38,054 nt of DNA from contig NZ_AFPM01000112.1 in NCBI RefSeq assembly GCF_000220565.1, forward strand, positions 1-38,054, given 5' to 3'. Shown one piece after another: positions 1-7,726 of this stretch (position 1 is its first letter; the number at the start of each line of letters is the position of its first letter). Source of the DNA: Oceanicola sp. S124. GTDB lineage: Bacteria > Pseudomonadota > Alphaproteobacteria > Rhodobacterales > Rhodobacteraceae. The notes below the pieces were generated by a model that saw only the letters and a list, made by a program, of their open reading frames with translations, was not told the origin of the DNA and did not search any database. A program made the position numbers and the translations under genes.

Positions 1-176
1 ACCTGCCCCGCCGCCAGCGTGGCCAGCGCCGCCCGCGCCGACGAGCGGGTGCAGGCGTAGCGGTCCTGCAGGTCGATCTGGCGCAGCCATTCGCCGGGGC
101 GCAGCGCCCCCAGCAGGATGTCGCTGCGCAGCCGTTCGGTGACATCGGCGGCGGCGATGGTCTCGGTCTTGCTCAC
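1..176 (-). CDS. GntR-family transcriptional regulator, N-terminal part (cut by window edge)
   Basis: Only the first 58 codons are in the window. The reading frame opens with GTG at 174-176 and begins VSKTETIAAADVTERLRSDI. The segment that follows (LLGALRPGEWLRQIDLQDRYACTRS, in pieces) has the layout of a GntR winged-helix domain: a helix, the 'I..G.l.PG..L.e..La...g.sRs..R.AL..L' pattern, then the recognition helix. A GAGGAGAG ribosome-binding site lies just upstream. It is the last visible gene of the minus-strand hydrolase/ABC transporter operon, 11 bases after the ATPase stop, so it is probably the local regulator. The C-terminal ligand domain (FCD or UTRA) is outside the window, so the subfamily is not proven. 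The TTGG-N2-CCAA core of the palindrome at 5042-5059 favours an FCD type. Confidence 0.82.
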   Translation of the reverse strand, partial: MSKTETIAAADVTERLRSDILLGALRPGEWLRQIDLQDRYACTRSSARAALATLAAGQ

Positions 177-187
177 GTCCTCTCTCC

Positions 188-1261
188 TCAGCGGTCGGCG
201 GCGAAGACCACCGCATCCTGTTGCCGGATCCAGATCCGTCCCGCCCCGCGCGGCTGCGGCACCTCGACGCTCAGCCGGATCGCGGTGCCGGCCACATGGG
301 CCTCTTGTTCGAAGTGATCGCCCAGATAGCTTTCAGCCCCGAACTCCACGTTGATTTCAGACGCATTTTCGCACGGGGTGCAACTGACGAGATGCGGACG
401 CATTGCCAGAAGCTGATCGCCCGTCGCCAGCGCACCCGTCGGGGTGCGGCCGCGGATCGCCTGCCCGTCGGGCAGCGTGACGGTGCAGGCGCCCGGCTCG
501 GCCACGGCCTCGCCCTTGACCGCCAGCAGGTTGGCATTGCCGATGAAGCTGGCGGCGAAAGGGTGTTGGGGATCGGTGTAGATCTGTTGCGGCGTCCCCA
601 GTTGCACCACCTTGCCTCCACGCATGACGACGATGCGGTCGGACATGGCCAGGGCCTCGTCCTGGTCGTGGGTGACATAGATCGTGGTCAGGCCCAGTTC
701 GCGCTGGATGTCCTTCAGCCAGATCCGCGCCTGCTGACGCAGCTGCGCATCAAGGTTGGACAGCGGCTCGTCCAGCAGCAGCAGCGGCGGGCGGAAGACG
801 ATGGCGCGGGCCAGCGCCACGCGCTGCTGTTGCCCGCCCGACAACTCGCCCGGGTAGCGTTTCGCCAGCGGGCCCAGCTCGACCAGCTCCAGCGCCTCGG
901 CGATGCGGCGGCCGCGCTCGGTCGCGCCCACCCTGCGCAGCTTCAGCGCCATGCCGACGTTGTCCTCGACGCTCAGGTGGGGCCAGAGCGCGTAGCTCTG
1001 GAACACCACGCCGAAACCGCGCGCCTCGGGCGGCAGGTAGGCCCCGGTGGCGGCATCGGCCAGCACGCGCTCGCCGAAGGTGATGCGCCCGCCGGTCGGC
1101 TGGTCGAGACCGGCGACAGAGGCCAGCGTCGTCGACTTGCCGCAGCCCGAGGGGCCAAGAAGGGTAAGGAATTCGCCCTCCTGCACGGTGAGGTTGATGC
1201 CGTCGATGGCCAGCGCCTGGCCGTAGCGGCGCGAGAGGTCGGAGAGAACGAGTTCAGTCAT
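188..1261 (-). CDS. ABC transporter ATP-binding protein (FbpC/PotA type)
   Basis: This 357-residue protein is the ATPase of an importer for a small solute; it sits on the cytoplasmic face and drives the permease encoded just upstream. The Walker A motif GPSGCGKST is at residues 36-44, the signature LSGGQQQR near 140, the Walker B LLLLDEP near 160 and the switch histidine in VTHD near 195. The last 120 residues form the TOBE-type regulatory domain normal for the iron/putrescine/thiamine ATPases, and the length fits that family. The start codon overlaps the permease stop by 8 bases, so the two are probably translationally coupled. The substrate cannot be read from the ATPase. Confidence 0.93.
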   Translation of the reverse strand: MTELVLSDLSRRYGQALAIDGINLTVQEGEFLTLLGPSGCGKSTTLASVAGLDQPTGGRITFGERVLADAATGAYLPPEARGFGVVFQSYALWPHLSVEDNVGMALKLRRVGATERGRRIAEALELVELGPLAKRYPGELSGGQQQRVALARAIVFRPPLLLLDEPLSNLDAQLRQQARIWLKDIQRELGLTTIYVTHDQDEALAMSDRIVVMRGGKVVQLGTPQQIYTDPQHPFAASFIGNANLLAVKGEAVAEPGACTVTLPDGQAIRGRTPTGALATGDQLLAMRPHLVSCTPCENASEINVEFGAESYLGDHFEQEAHVAGTAIRLSVEVPQPRGAGRIWIRQQDAVVFAADR

Positions 1262-2984
1262 AGATCTTAACCTTGAAGAGGACGCGGGCGAGGATCAGCA
1301 GCACGGCGATCAGCACGATCTGGAAGGAGGCGAAGGCGGCCAGCGGCCCCACGTCCCCGTTGGTCCAGAGCGAGAGCATCGACACGCCCATGACCTCGAG
1401 CCCCGGGGCCATCAGGAAGATGGCGATGATGTAGGACTTCAGGTGGAAGACGAAGAGCAGGATGAAGCTGCCAAGAAGCGCCGGTTTCAGCAGCGGCAGC
1501 AGCACGATGCGCATCGCCCCCAGCCAGTCGGCGCCGACGGTGCGCGCGGCCTTGTCGAGGTCGCGGCCGATCTGCACGATGGCGGGCTGGATCACCCCGA
1601 GCGCCAGCGGCAGGGTCGCCATGACATAGGCCACGACGATGATGCCGATATTGCCGCGCAGCCAGCCCATCGGGGGCAGGATCACCGCGGCGTAGAAGAT
1701 GCCGAGGCCGGTGATCATGCCGGGCACGATGCGCGGCGAATAGGCCAGCGCCTCAAGCGTGCCGGCCCAGCGGAAGTCGGATCTCTGGATCACCAGCGCC
1801 ACCGCCACCGCCAGCAGCGTGCCGAGGCTGGCCGAAAGCAGCGAGATCTCAACCGTGTTCCAGATCGCGCGGATATTGGCCTCATCCGCGAAGAGCTTGG
1901 TGAAGTTGTTCAGGGTCAGCACCTTGGAAACCGGCACCAGCGGCGACAGGAACGAGGTGAAAGCGCGCAGGATGATGCCCGCGATCGGCACCACGACCGT
2001 CGCCAGAAGCACCGCGGCGAAGAGGCCCGCCAGCGGCCAGCGCAACTTGCCGAGGCTCAGCACCATGGGGCGGGTGCCCTTGCCCTTGACGGTCTCGTAG
2101 CGGTGGCCGTGGCGCAGCAGCAGGCGTTGCACGATCAGGGTCGAGCCGACCAGCGCCATCAGCAGCAGCGACGAGGCCGCGACCAGCCCGTGGTTCGGGT
2201 TCGAGGCCGCGATGCCCTCGCCGTAGAGGAAGGTCGACAGGGTGTCGATCCGCGCCGGCCGGGCGAGGAAGAGCGGGATCGATAAGGTCTCGACCGCGAT
2301 CACCAGATTCAGCGCCGTCGAGGTGATGATCGAGGGGATCATCAGCGGCAGGGTGACCTTGCGCAGCACCTGCAGCGGGCCGGCGCCGACGGTGCGGGCC
2401 GCGCTCTCCAGCGTCGCATCGACCGAGCGGACGGCGCCGTAGAGGCAATAGAGATAGGCCAGCGGGGCCTGGCTGATACCGGCGACGACGGACATGCCGG
2501 CGATGGAATAGAGGTTCCAGGGCGCGGTGCCACCCATCTGCTGCGCGATGGACTGGGTGATGAAGCCCGAGGGGCCGTACATCACGACCCAGCCCAGGGC
2601 GAAGATCAGGTGCGACAGGTAGAGCGGCCACATCAGCACGTCGCCCATGACCTTGCGCCCGGGCATGTCGGTGCGCCCGATCAGCAGGGCGGCGGCGATG
2701 CCCAGCACCTCGGCGATGACGACGCTGAACAGCGCGAACAGGCCGGTGGTCAGGGCGATGCGCCCGATACGCTCGTCGCGGACAAGCTGGGCGATATTGT
2801 CCAGCGTGAACTGCCAGCCCTCGGAGTAGAGCGGACGGTCGACGACCACCTGCAGCAGGATCGGCAGCGCGGGCGCCAGCATCAGCGCGGCGGTGATGGC
2901 GAAGATCAGCCACTGCGCCAGGCGCGCCCGGTCGAAGGGCGGCGCGGCGCCGGGGCTGGTTCCGGTGACAGGCAGGAGAGCCAT
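1254..2984 (-). CDS. ABC transporter permease, fused two-domain (FbpB-like)
   Basis: At 576 residues this is a double-length permease with two BPD_transp_1 domains, each about six membrane helices, as in FbpB and related iron, thiamine or 2-aminoethylphosphonate transporters. Each half carries an EAA-type loop with the ...G...l....lP...P pattern: 'AARTVGAGPLQVLRKVTLPLM' near residue 205 (first half) and 'AARTVGADWLGAMRIVLLPLL' near 490 (second half). The near-identical AARTVGA sequence in both halves shows the internal duplication. The ATG at 2984 is preceded by AAAGGA. It lies between the binding protein (56 bases upstream, with a strong stem-loop in the gap) and the ATPase (8-base overlap). 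The single chain replaces two separate permease subunits. Confidence 0.92.
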   Translation of the reverse strand: MALLPVTGTSPGAAPPFDRARLAQWLIFAITAALMLAPALPILLQVVVDRPLYSEGWQFTLDNIAQLVRDERIGRIALTTGLFALFSVVIAEVLGIAAALLIGRTDMPGRKVMGDVLMWPLYLSHLIFALGWVVMYGPSGFITQSIAQQMGGTAPWNLYSIAGMSVVAGISQAPLAYLYCLYGAVRSVDATLESAARTVGAGPLQVLRKVTLPLMIPSIITSTALNLVIAVETLSIPLFLARPARIDTLSTFLYGEGIAASNPNHGLVAASSLLLMALVGSTLIVQRLLLRHGHRYETVKGKGTRPMVLSLGKLRWPLAGLFAAVLLATVVVPIAGIILRAFTSFLSPLVPVSKVLTLNNFTKLFADEANIRAIWNTVEISLLSASLGTLLAVAVALVIQRSDFRWAGTLEALAYSPRIVPGMITGLGIFYAAVILPPMGWLRGNIGIIVVAYVMATLPLALGVIQPAIVQIGRDLDKAARTVGADWLGAMRIVLLPLLKPALLGSFILLFVFHLKSYIIAIFLMAPGLEVMGVSMLSLWTNGDVGPLAAFASFQIVLIAVLLILARVLFKVKIYD

Positions 2985-3003
2985 GGATACGTCCTTTCAC
3001 GGG

Positions 3004-3035
3004 GGGACCGGCGCCGGGGAGCGGGCGCCGGTCCC
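3004..3035 (-). promoter_or_regulatory. Intercistronic stem-loop between binding-protein and permease genes
   Basis: A perfect 12-bp inverted repeat, GGGACCGGCGCC and GGCGCCGGTCCC, encloses an 8-base loop directly after the binding-protein stop. There is no T-run after it, so it is not a full rho-independent terminator. Hairpins here in binding-protein operons commonly stabilise the upstream mRNA or cut read-through, making more binding protein than permease. That role is inferred. Confidence 0.7.
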
Positions 3036-3040
3036 TGGTC

Positions 3041-4132
3041 TCACATCTTGAAGGCTTCGCCCCAACGGGCGTTGAAGGCTTCGAAGTTGGCGACCATCTC
3101 GGGATCGTAGTCGACGAGGATCAGGTTCTCTTCGCCGCCGATGGCCTCGATCACGTCATCCAGCGAGAAGGCGTTCTCGCCCTCGGGTTCGACGCCCGGA
3201 CGGTAGGCCGTCAGGTTGCCGGCGGCGACACCGTACTGGCCCGCCTCGGACAGGACGAAGTCCAGGAAGACGCGGGCGGCCGCGGCATGCGGTGCGCCCT
3301 CGGTGATGCCCATGCCGCGCAGGAAGACCGGCGTGCCGTCCGAGGGGAAGGTCCAGCCCAGCACCTCGCCGAGGCCATCGCCCAGCTTGCCGAAGACCAC
3401 CGGGCCCGAAACGAAGAACGAGGAGGCCAGCTCACCCGTCAGGGTGCGCTCGATCATGCCGCCCGCGCCGCCGCCGGGGCGGGTCAGCGGACCAGCCGAG
3501 GCGAACCAGTCCCATGCGGCATCGCCGTGGAACTTGGCGAAGGCATAGCCGATCGAGCCGCCGAAGGCATAGCGCCCGTCATAGGTGCCGATCTTGCCCT
3601 CGAAAACCTCGGGGTGGGCGACGATATTGCCGAAGTAGTCCTCCATGGCGCTGACCTGCAGCTCTTCGGGCACGGTGATCTTGTTGTAGATCGTGACCAT
3701 CGGGTCGGCCGAGAAGGTATAGAGACCCGCCTCGGGGTAGGACCATTCCGGCAGGTTGGCCTGTTCGGGCGAGGCATAGTCGGCCAGGGTCCCGGCCTCG
3801 ACGGCGCGGATCCAGTCGGGGATCGAATTGGCGATGATCAGGTCGGCGCTTTCGACGCCGGTGCCGGTCTCGGCCTGGTAGCGCGAGAAGGCCTCCGAGG
3901 GGCCCATCTCGATGGATTGCACGTCGATGTCCGGGTAGGCCTCGTTGAAGGCCGCAACCACGGGGCCGAGGTTGGCATTCGAGAGGTTGGTGTAGATCAG
4001 CAGCGAGCCCTCGGTCTGGGCCTGGGCGATCAGTTCGGCATAGTCGGCGGGATAGCCCGCGGGCACCTCCTGCGCCTGGGCGGCAGAGGCGGCGAGAAGG
4101 GCGGCGGCCCCGGTGATCCAGTAACGGGTCAT
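3041..4132 (-). CDS. ABC transporter periplasmic substrate-binding protein (FbpA/AfuA-like)
   Basis: This 363-residue protein starts with a Sec signal peptide (MTRYWITGAAALLAASAAQA, cleavage probably after AQA near residue 20) and then a type II binding fold of the iron/AEP/polyamine group. Typical blocks are 'EGSLLIYTNLS' near 41, 'ADLIIANS' near 97 and 'PMVTIYNK' near 145. The adjacent Tyr-Tyr pair that binds iron in FbpA is not visible, so an organic substrate is more likely than ferric iron. The start overlaps the hydrolase stop as ATGA, with CAGGAG upstream. It is the second gene of the operon and feeds the fused permease. The coupled hydrolase suggests an ester- or amide-bearing substrate (inference). 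Confidence 0.88.
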   Translation of the reverse strand: MTRYWITGAAALLAASAAQAQEVPAGYPADYAELIAQAQTEGSLLIYTNLSNANLGPVVAAFNEAYPDIDVQSIEMGPSEAFSRYQAETGTGVESADLIIANSIPDWIRAVEAGTLADYASPEQANLPEWSYPEAGLYTFSADPMVTIYNKITVPEELQVSAMEDYFGNIVAHPEVFEGKIGTYDGRYAFGGSIGYAFAKFHGDAAWDWFASAGPLTRPGGGAGGMIERTLTGELASSFFVSGPVVFGKLGDGLGEVLGWTFPSDGTPVFLRGMGITEGAPHAAAARVFLDFVLSEAGQYGVAAGNLTAYRPGVEPEGENAFSLDDVIEAIGGEENLILVDYDPEMVANFEAFNARWGEAFKM

Positions 4133-4980
4133 GTGACACTCCTGTTGGTGGTCTGGATGGTGCTTGCTTTTTCTTCGTTCAGCCAGTCCCGCAGGATCTG
4201 CGCGGCAGCCTCGGCGCAGGGGGCAAGCCTGTGCCCCACGCCTGGAATTTCGGTGAAGATGACCGGCGTGCCATGGGCCGCAAGGTCATCGTGCAGGGCG
4301 CGGGCGCGCTCTTGCCGGCTGGCCCCGGCCAGCCCGGCCCGGGCGGCGCCGAAGCGGGTGCCGGGGGCGCGGTCGACAAGGCCCGCGGCGCGGTCCTCGG
4401 CGCCGATCAGGATCGCGGTGCGCAGCCGGGCCATCCCGGCAAGGTCGGGGCTTGCGCCAACCGCGGCCTCGGCTCCGGCCAGGCCGGGCCACCAGTCGAC
4501 ATCGGGGCGCAGCAGGGTGACGCCTCCGGGGGCCGCCAGGATCAGGCCGTCAAGCCGCGCGGCGCGGAACAGCGCGTAGCGCTGCGCGAACTGCGCCCCG
4601 CCCGAGAAGCCGAAGAGCCAGGTCCGCGCGGGCGCGGCCGGAAGCCGGGACAACGCATCGGCCAGTATCGCATCCATCAGCGCCAGGTAATCCGCCCCGC
4701 CCCCGGTCAGGAACTTGTAGTCATCGCCCGTGTCCTCGCCCCCGATCCGGGCGGGAAAGACCGGCGCCAGCAGGGTGACATCGCCCTCCATCCCCAGTCC
4801 CTCGACCAGCCCGCGCAGATCGCGGTCGCTGCCATGGGCGGCGATCACCAGCGGCGCGCCGGGCCGCTGCGAGGGCCGCAGCACGTAGCGCCACGGCGTG
4901 CCGGGCAGTCCCTCTACGGGCAGCCCGGCCAGCCGGTCTTCGGCGTCGTTCCGTGTCGCGGTGTCGTCTGGGGAAGTCAT
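4129..4980 (-). CDS. Alpha/beta hydrolase (esterase/PHB-depolymerase-like)
   Basis: Read from the ATG at 4980 (GAAAGG upstream) the protein has 283 residues. An in-frame extension to 5070 exists, but it runs through the promoter palindrome and lacks a ribosome-binding site. The fold is a serine hydrolase: oxyanion strand LVIAAHGSDRD near residues 44-54, nucleophile elbow GFSGG with Ser126, acid candidates in ILIGAEDRAAG, and catalytic His in PGVGHRLAP near 252. No signal peptide, so it probably acts in the cytoplasm on what the downstream ABC system imports. It is first in the operon and overlaps the binding-protein gene by 4 bases. The substrate is unknown; an ester or polyester oligomer is possible. 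Confidence 0.83.
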   Translation of the reverse strand: MTSPDDTATRNDAEDRLAGLPVEGLPGTPWRYVLRPSQRPGAPLVIAAHGSDRDLRGLVEGLGMEGDVTLLAPVFPARIGGEDTGDDYKFLTGGGADYLALMDAILADALSRLPAAPARTWLFGFSGGAQFAQRYALFRAARLDGLILAAPGGVTLLRPDVDWWPGLAGAEAAVGASPDLAGMARLRTAILIGAEDRAAGLVDRAPGTRFGAARAGLAGASRQERARALHDDLAAHGTPVIFTEIPGVGHRLAPCAEAAAQILRDWLNEEKASTIQTTNRSVT

Positions 4981-5041
4981 GCAGGGCCTTTCAGCAAGGG
5001 AGAGTCGGGGCGGCGGCGCCAATGGCGTCATCTTTGTCGCC

Positions 5042-5070
5042 CAAATTGGCACCAATTTGAGCCATGTCAA
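5042..5070 (-). promoter_or_regulatory. Promoter with palindromic GntR-type operator
   Basis: On the minus strand a perfect -35 hexamer TTGACA (5070-5065) is followed by the palindrome CAAATTGG-N2-CCAATTTG (5042-5059, 8-bp arms). The palindrome fills the spacer and runs into the -10 area, which has only a weak match. The TTGG-N2-CCAA core resembles FCD-type GntR operators. It lies 62-91 bases upstream of the first gene of an operon ending in a GntR gene, so autoregulated repression is the simplest reading. Confidence 0.68.
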
Positions 5071-5077
5071 ATTCTTT

Positions 5078-5092
5078 GCCGCCCGTGGCGGC
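5078..5092. other. GC-rich hairpin after the nitrilase gene
   Basis: GCCGCC-CGT-GGCGGC forms a 6-bp stem 14 bases past the nitrilase stop and 8 bases before the TTGACA of the next operon. There is no T-run on either side, so termination is only possible, not shown. Confidence 0.3.
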
Positions 5093-5105
5093 CACGGACC
5101 GGGCC

Positions 5106-5936
5106 TCAGGCTTCATGGGTCACCGCTGCCAGCACGCGGGTCTGCGACAGCACCGGCAGGCGGCGGCGGGTCTCGGCGACCTGTTCGGGGTCGATCTCGG
5201 CCAGGATCACGGCCGGCTCGTCTTCCGCCGCCGCCAGCACCTCACCCATGGGAGAGATGATGCGCGACTGCCCGAAGGTGGTGACGCCATCGCGGATGCC
5301 GCATTGCGCGGCGGCCACCACGTAGGAGCCGGTCTCGATGGCGCGCGCCTTCAGCAGGGTTTCCCAATGCAGTGGCCCGGTGATCGGCGAGAACGAGGCC
5401 GGGATCATCAGCACCGAGGCCCCTGCCCCGGCCAAAGCCCGGAAGAGATAGGCAAAGCGCAGGTCGTAGCAGATCGACAGGCCAAGCGTCAGGCCATCGG
5501 CCTCGCAGGTCACGGCCCCGCGTTCCCCAGGTGCCACGGCGCGGCTCTCGATGAAATCCCCGGCCCCGCCAAGCGCCACATCGAAGGTGTGCAGCTTGTC
5601 GTAGCGGGCCGAGATCCGCCCGTCGGGCGCGATCATGTGGCCCCGGTTCCAGGCCCGTCGGCCATCCTCGGTGCGCAGCAGAAGAGAGCCGGTGTGCAGC
5701 CAGATCCCCAGCTCGGCCGCCAGGTCGCGGCAGAGCGCCAGGGTCGTGTCCTCGGCCTCGGGCAGGCAGGTGGCGGGATAGGCCATCTGGTTCCGCAGCA
5801 GGATGTTGGCGGCCTCGGGCAGGCTGATCACCCGGGCGCCCCGCCCCGCGGCCTCGCGCACCAGGCGCGAAATCTCGGCGTTGTTGGCTGCCACATCGGC
5901 GGTGGAACACATCTGGATCGCGGCGAAACGGGTCAT
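5106..5936 (-). CDS. Carbon-nitrogen hydrolase (nitrilase superfamily amidase)
   Basis: This 276-residue enzyme hydrolyses a C-N bond, most likely an amide. The nitrilase triad is complete: Glu41 in SLPEA, Lys114 in RYDKLH and Cys156 in SICYDLRF. The length and the 'F.E.......G......V..GERG....' region fit the Nit/omega-amidase branch (NitFhit-like), not true nitrilases. The start at 5936 overlaps the pip stop as ATGA, with GAAAGG in the end of pip, so the two are almost certainly co-translated and share the lux-box promoter. Possible substrates include 2-oxo acid amides or deaminated glutathione as for Nit1, but the context points to an amide related to the Pip substrate or to the LuxR ligand (inference). 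Confidence 0.9.
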   Translation of the reverse strand: MTRFAAIQMCSTADVAANNAEISRLVREAAGRGARVISLPEAANILLRNQMAYPATCLPEAEDTTLALCRDLAAELGIWLHTGSLLLRTEDGRRAWNRGHMIAPDGRISARYDKLHTFDVALGGAGDFIESRAVAPGERGAVTCEADGLTLGLSICYDLRFAYLFRALAGAGASVLMIPASFSPITGPLHWETLLKARAIETGSYVVAAAQCGIRDGVTTFGQSRIISPMGEVLAAAEDEPAVILAEIDPEQVAETRRRLPVLSQTRVLAAVTHEA

Positions 5937-6838
5937 GCGCAGGCCCTTTCGAGGAAGCTGGCGACGGTGGCCATGCAGAGGTCATGTTCCTCGACATGGG
6001 GCATATGGCTGGACTTGCCCAAAAGCACCCATTCGGCGCCCGGGATCAGCTCGGCATAGGCGCGGGCGGCACGCGGGGTGGCCTCGTCGTGCAGGCCGGT
6101 CAGCACCAGGGTCGGGGCGGTGACCTGATGCAGGCGGTCCTCGATGGTCCAGTCCTTCAGGGTGCCGATGACGTGGAATTCGGTCGGGCCGTTCATCGTG
6201 TGATAGACCGTCGGATCGGCGGCGATGGCATCGAAGGTGGCGACCACCTCGGGCGGCCAGGGGTCCATGCGGCAGACATGGTTGCGATAGAAGACATCGG
6301 TGGCGGCAAGGTAGTCGGGATGCGCGAAATCGCCGGTTTGCTCGTAGGTCAGCAGCGTCTCGTGAATGCCCCCCGGCAGATCACGACGCAGGCGCAGCGC
6401 CTCTTCCACCCAGGTCGGGAAAGAGCTGGGAGAGTTCGCGATCACCAGCGCCTTCAGCCCCTGCGGGCACAGCACCGCATGTTCGGCCGCCAGCATGCCG
6501 CCCCAGCTCTGGCCCAGCAGGCAATAGCCGTCGCGGATGCTGAGGTGATCCAGCAGGGTGTCCAGCTCGGCCAGGAACAGCTCGACCGTCCAGAAATCCG
6601 CCCCCGCCTCGGGCAGGTGGGTCGAGAGGCCGTTGCCCAGCTGGTCGTAGTGCACCACGGCGCGCCCGGTCGCGGCCAGCGCCTTGTAGGCATCGACGTA
6701 GTCATGGGTACAGCCCGGGCCGCCATGGGCGATGACCAGCGGCGGCAAGGGGCTGCCCAGGTCTCCGGTCACCCTGTACCAGGTCTGATGGCCGCGGAAG
6801 GGGCAGAAGCCCTCCTGGGGGGTCACGTCTTGCGGCAT
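5933..6838 (-). CDS. pip: Proline iminopeptidase-family alpha/beta hydrolase
   Basis: The 301-residue protein belongs to peptidase family S33. HGGPG (residues 38-42) forms the oxyanion hole, YDQLGNG follows at 64-70, the nucleophile is Ser111 in GQSWGG, and the acid and base are the Asp of TGLHDEATP and the His of SSHMPHVEE. It would cleave N-terminal proline or small amino-acid amides in the cytoplasm. The ATG at 6838 has an AGGAG ribosome-binding site; a much longer in-frame reading to 7876 is rejected because it runs antisense through the aldolase gene. A near-consensus lux box lies 56 bases upstream. Pip genes with a lux box in the promoter are the known targets of plant-responsive LuxR solos, and such a LuxR gene is encoded 0.9 kb away. 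Confidence 0.9.
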   Translation of the reverse strand: MPQDVTPQEGFCPFRGHQTWYRVTGDLGSPLPPLVIAHGGPGCTHDYVDAYKALAATGRAVVHYDQLGNGLSTHLPEAGADFWTVELFLAELDTLLDHLSIRDGYCLLGQSWGGMLAAEHAVLCPQGLKALVIANSPSSFPTWVEEALRLRRDLPGGIHETLLTYEQTGDFAHPDYLAATDVFYRNHVCRMDPWPPEVVATFDAIAADPTVYHTMNGPTEFHVIGTLKDWTIEDRLHQVTAPTLVLTGLHDEATPRAARAYAELIPGAEWVLLGKSSHMPHVEEHDLCMATVASFLERACA

Positions 6839-6894
6839 CCGTTTCTCCTGTCGGTCGTTCGGCTGATCCTGCGCGATCGGTGCCCCGCCAGGTA

Positions 6895-6914
6895 AGCTGC
6901 AAGATCTTGCAGGG
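6895..6914. promoter_or_regulatory. lux box between pip and the aldolase gene
   Basis: AGCTGCAAGATCTTGCAGGG contains a perfect 16-bp palindrome (6897-6912) and matches 19 of 20 positions of the published lux-box consensus RNSTGYAXGATNXTRCASRT. Its centre is about 66 bases from the pip ATG and 60 bases from the aldolase ATG. Allowing the usual centre near -42, a transcript could start about 20 bases before either gene. It is the expected binding site for the LuxR-type protein at 7708-8397. Confidence 0.85.
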
Positions 6915-6964
6915 TGCCCGGGCTGCCACGCCCCGCTAGCCTGCGCCAAACAGCGGAGATCCCC

Positions 6965-7726
6965 ATGACCAGCCTGCGCCAGACACTGCTTGAGGGCACC
7001 CGCCTGCCCGGGGCCTTCCTCTTCCTCGGCAACCCCGATGTCGACGAGGTGATGGCCCTGGCCGGCTTCCCGCTGCTGATCGTCGACCGGGAACATGCCG
7101 CCGCCGACCTCTCGGGGGCGCTGCACGAGTTGCGGGCTATCCGCGCGGTCAGTGGCGCCTTCGTCATGGCGCGGGCCCGGGACGGCTCGGCGGGGGCGAT
7201 CAAGCCGCTGCTGGATGCGGGGTTCGACGGCGTGATGGTGGCCGATGTGCGCAGCGCCGCGCAGGCCCGTGCCATCGCCGAGGCCGCCCGCTATGCCCCG
7301 CTGGGCCGGCGGGGCGCGCAGTTCACCGTCTCGCGCGCTGCGCGCTACGGGGCCGACACGGATCACGCCGCCCGCGCCAATGCGGGGCTGCTGGTCGCGG
7401 TGATGATCGAAAGCCGCCAGGGCCTTGAGGCCATCGAGGAGATCGCCGCGGTGCCCGGCATCGACATGCTGTTCCTCGGCCCGCTCGACCTGACGACGGA
7501 CTACGGGACCTTCGGCGACCTCGCCTCTGCCGCGCTGGCCGATGCGCTGCGCGAGGCCGAGGCCCGGGTACGCGCCACCGGCTGCCTGCTGGGCGGCGCC
7601 TGCCTGCCGGGAGAAAGCCCCCAGGACCTTTTCGCGCGCGGTCACGTGCTGGTCAGCGCCACCTCGGATGTGGGCCTGCTGCGGGGGGCGGCGATGGCGG
7701 CGGCGGCTCAGGCGATCCAGCCCTGA
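6965..7726 (+). CDS. HpcH/HpaI-type class II pyruvate aldolase
   Basis: This 253-residue enzyme should catalyse metal-dependent reversible cleavage of a 4-hydroxy-2-oxo acid to pyruvate and an aldehyde. The active-site residues line up almost number for number with E. coli HpaI: His44 in DREHA, Arg70 in VMARAR, metal ligands Glu149 in MIESRQG and Asp175 in LGPLDL. The ATG at 6965 follows CGGAGAT; an upstream ATG at 6914 falls inside the lux-box region and is unlikely. It diverges from pip and shares the lux box, and its 3' end overlaps the LuxR gene tail to tail by 19 bases. The natural substrate is unknown. Confidence 0.88.
   Translation: MTSLRQTLLEGTRLPGAFLFLGNPDVDEVMALAGFPLLIVDREHAAADLSGALHELRAIRAVSGAFVMARARDGSAGAIKPLLDAGFDGVMVADVRSAAQARAIAEAARYAPLGRRGAQFTVSRAARYGADTDHAARANAGLLVAVMIESRQGLEAIEEIAAVPGIDMLFLGPLDLTTDYGTFGDLASAALADALREAEARVRATGCLLGGACLPGESPQDLFARGHVLVSATSDVGLLRGAAMAAAAQAIQP

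Noticed and set aside
118-354. 78-codon plus-strand open frame at the window start
   Set aside because: Arg/Ser/Pro-rich shadow of the GntR and ATPase genes.
4981-5070. N-terminal extension of the alpha/beta hydrolase
   Set aside because: It would place the TTGACA and the palindrome inside the coding region and has no ribosome-binding site.
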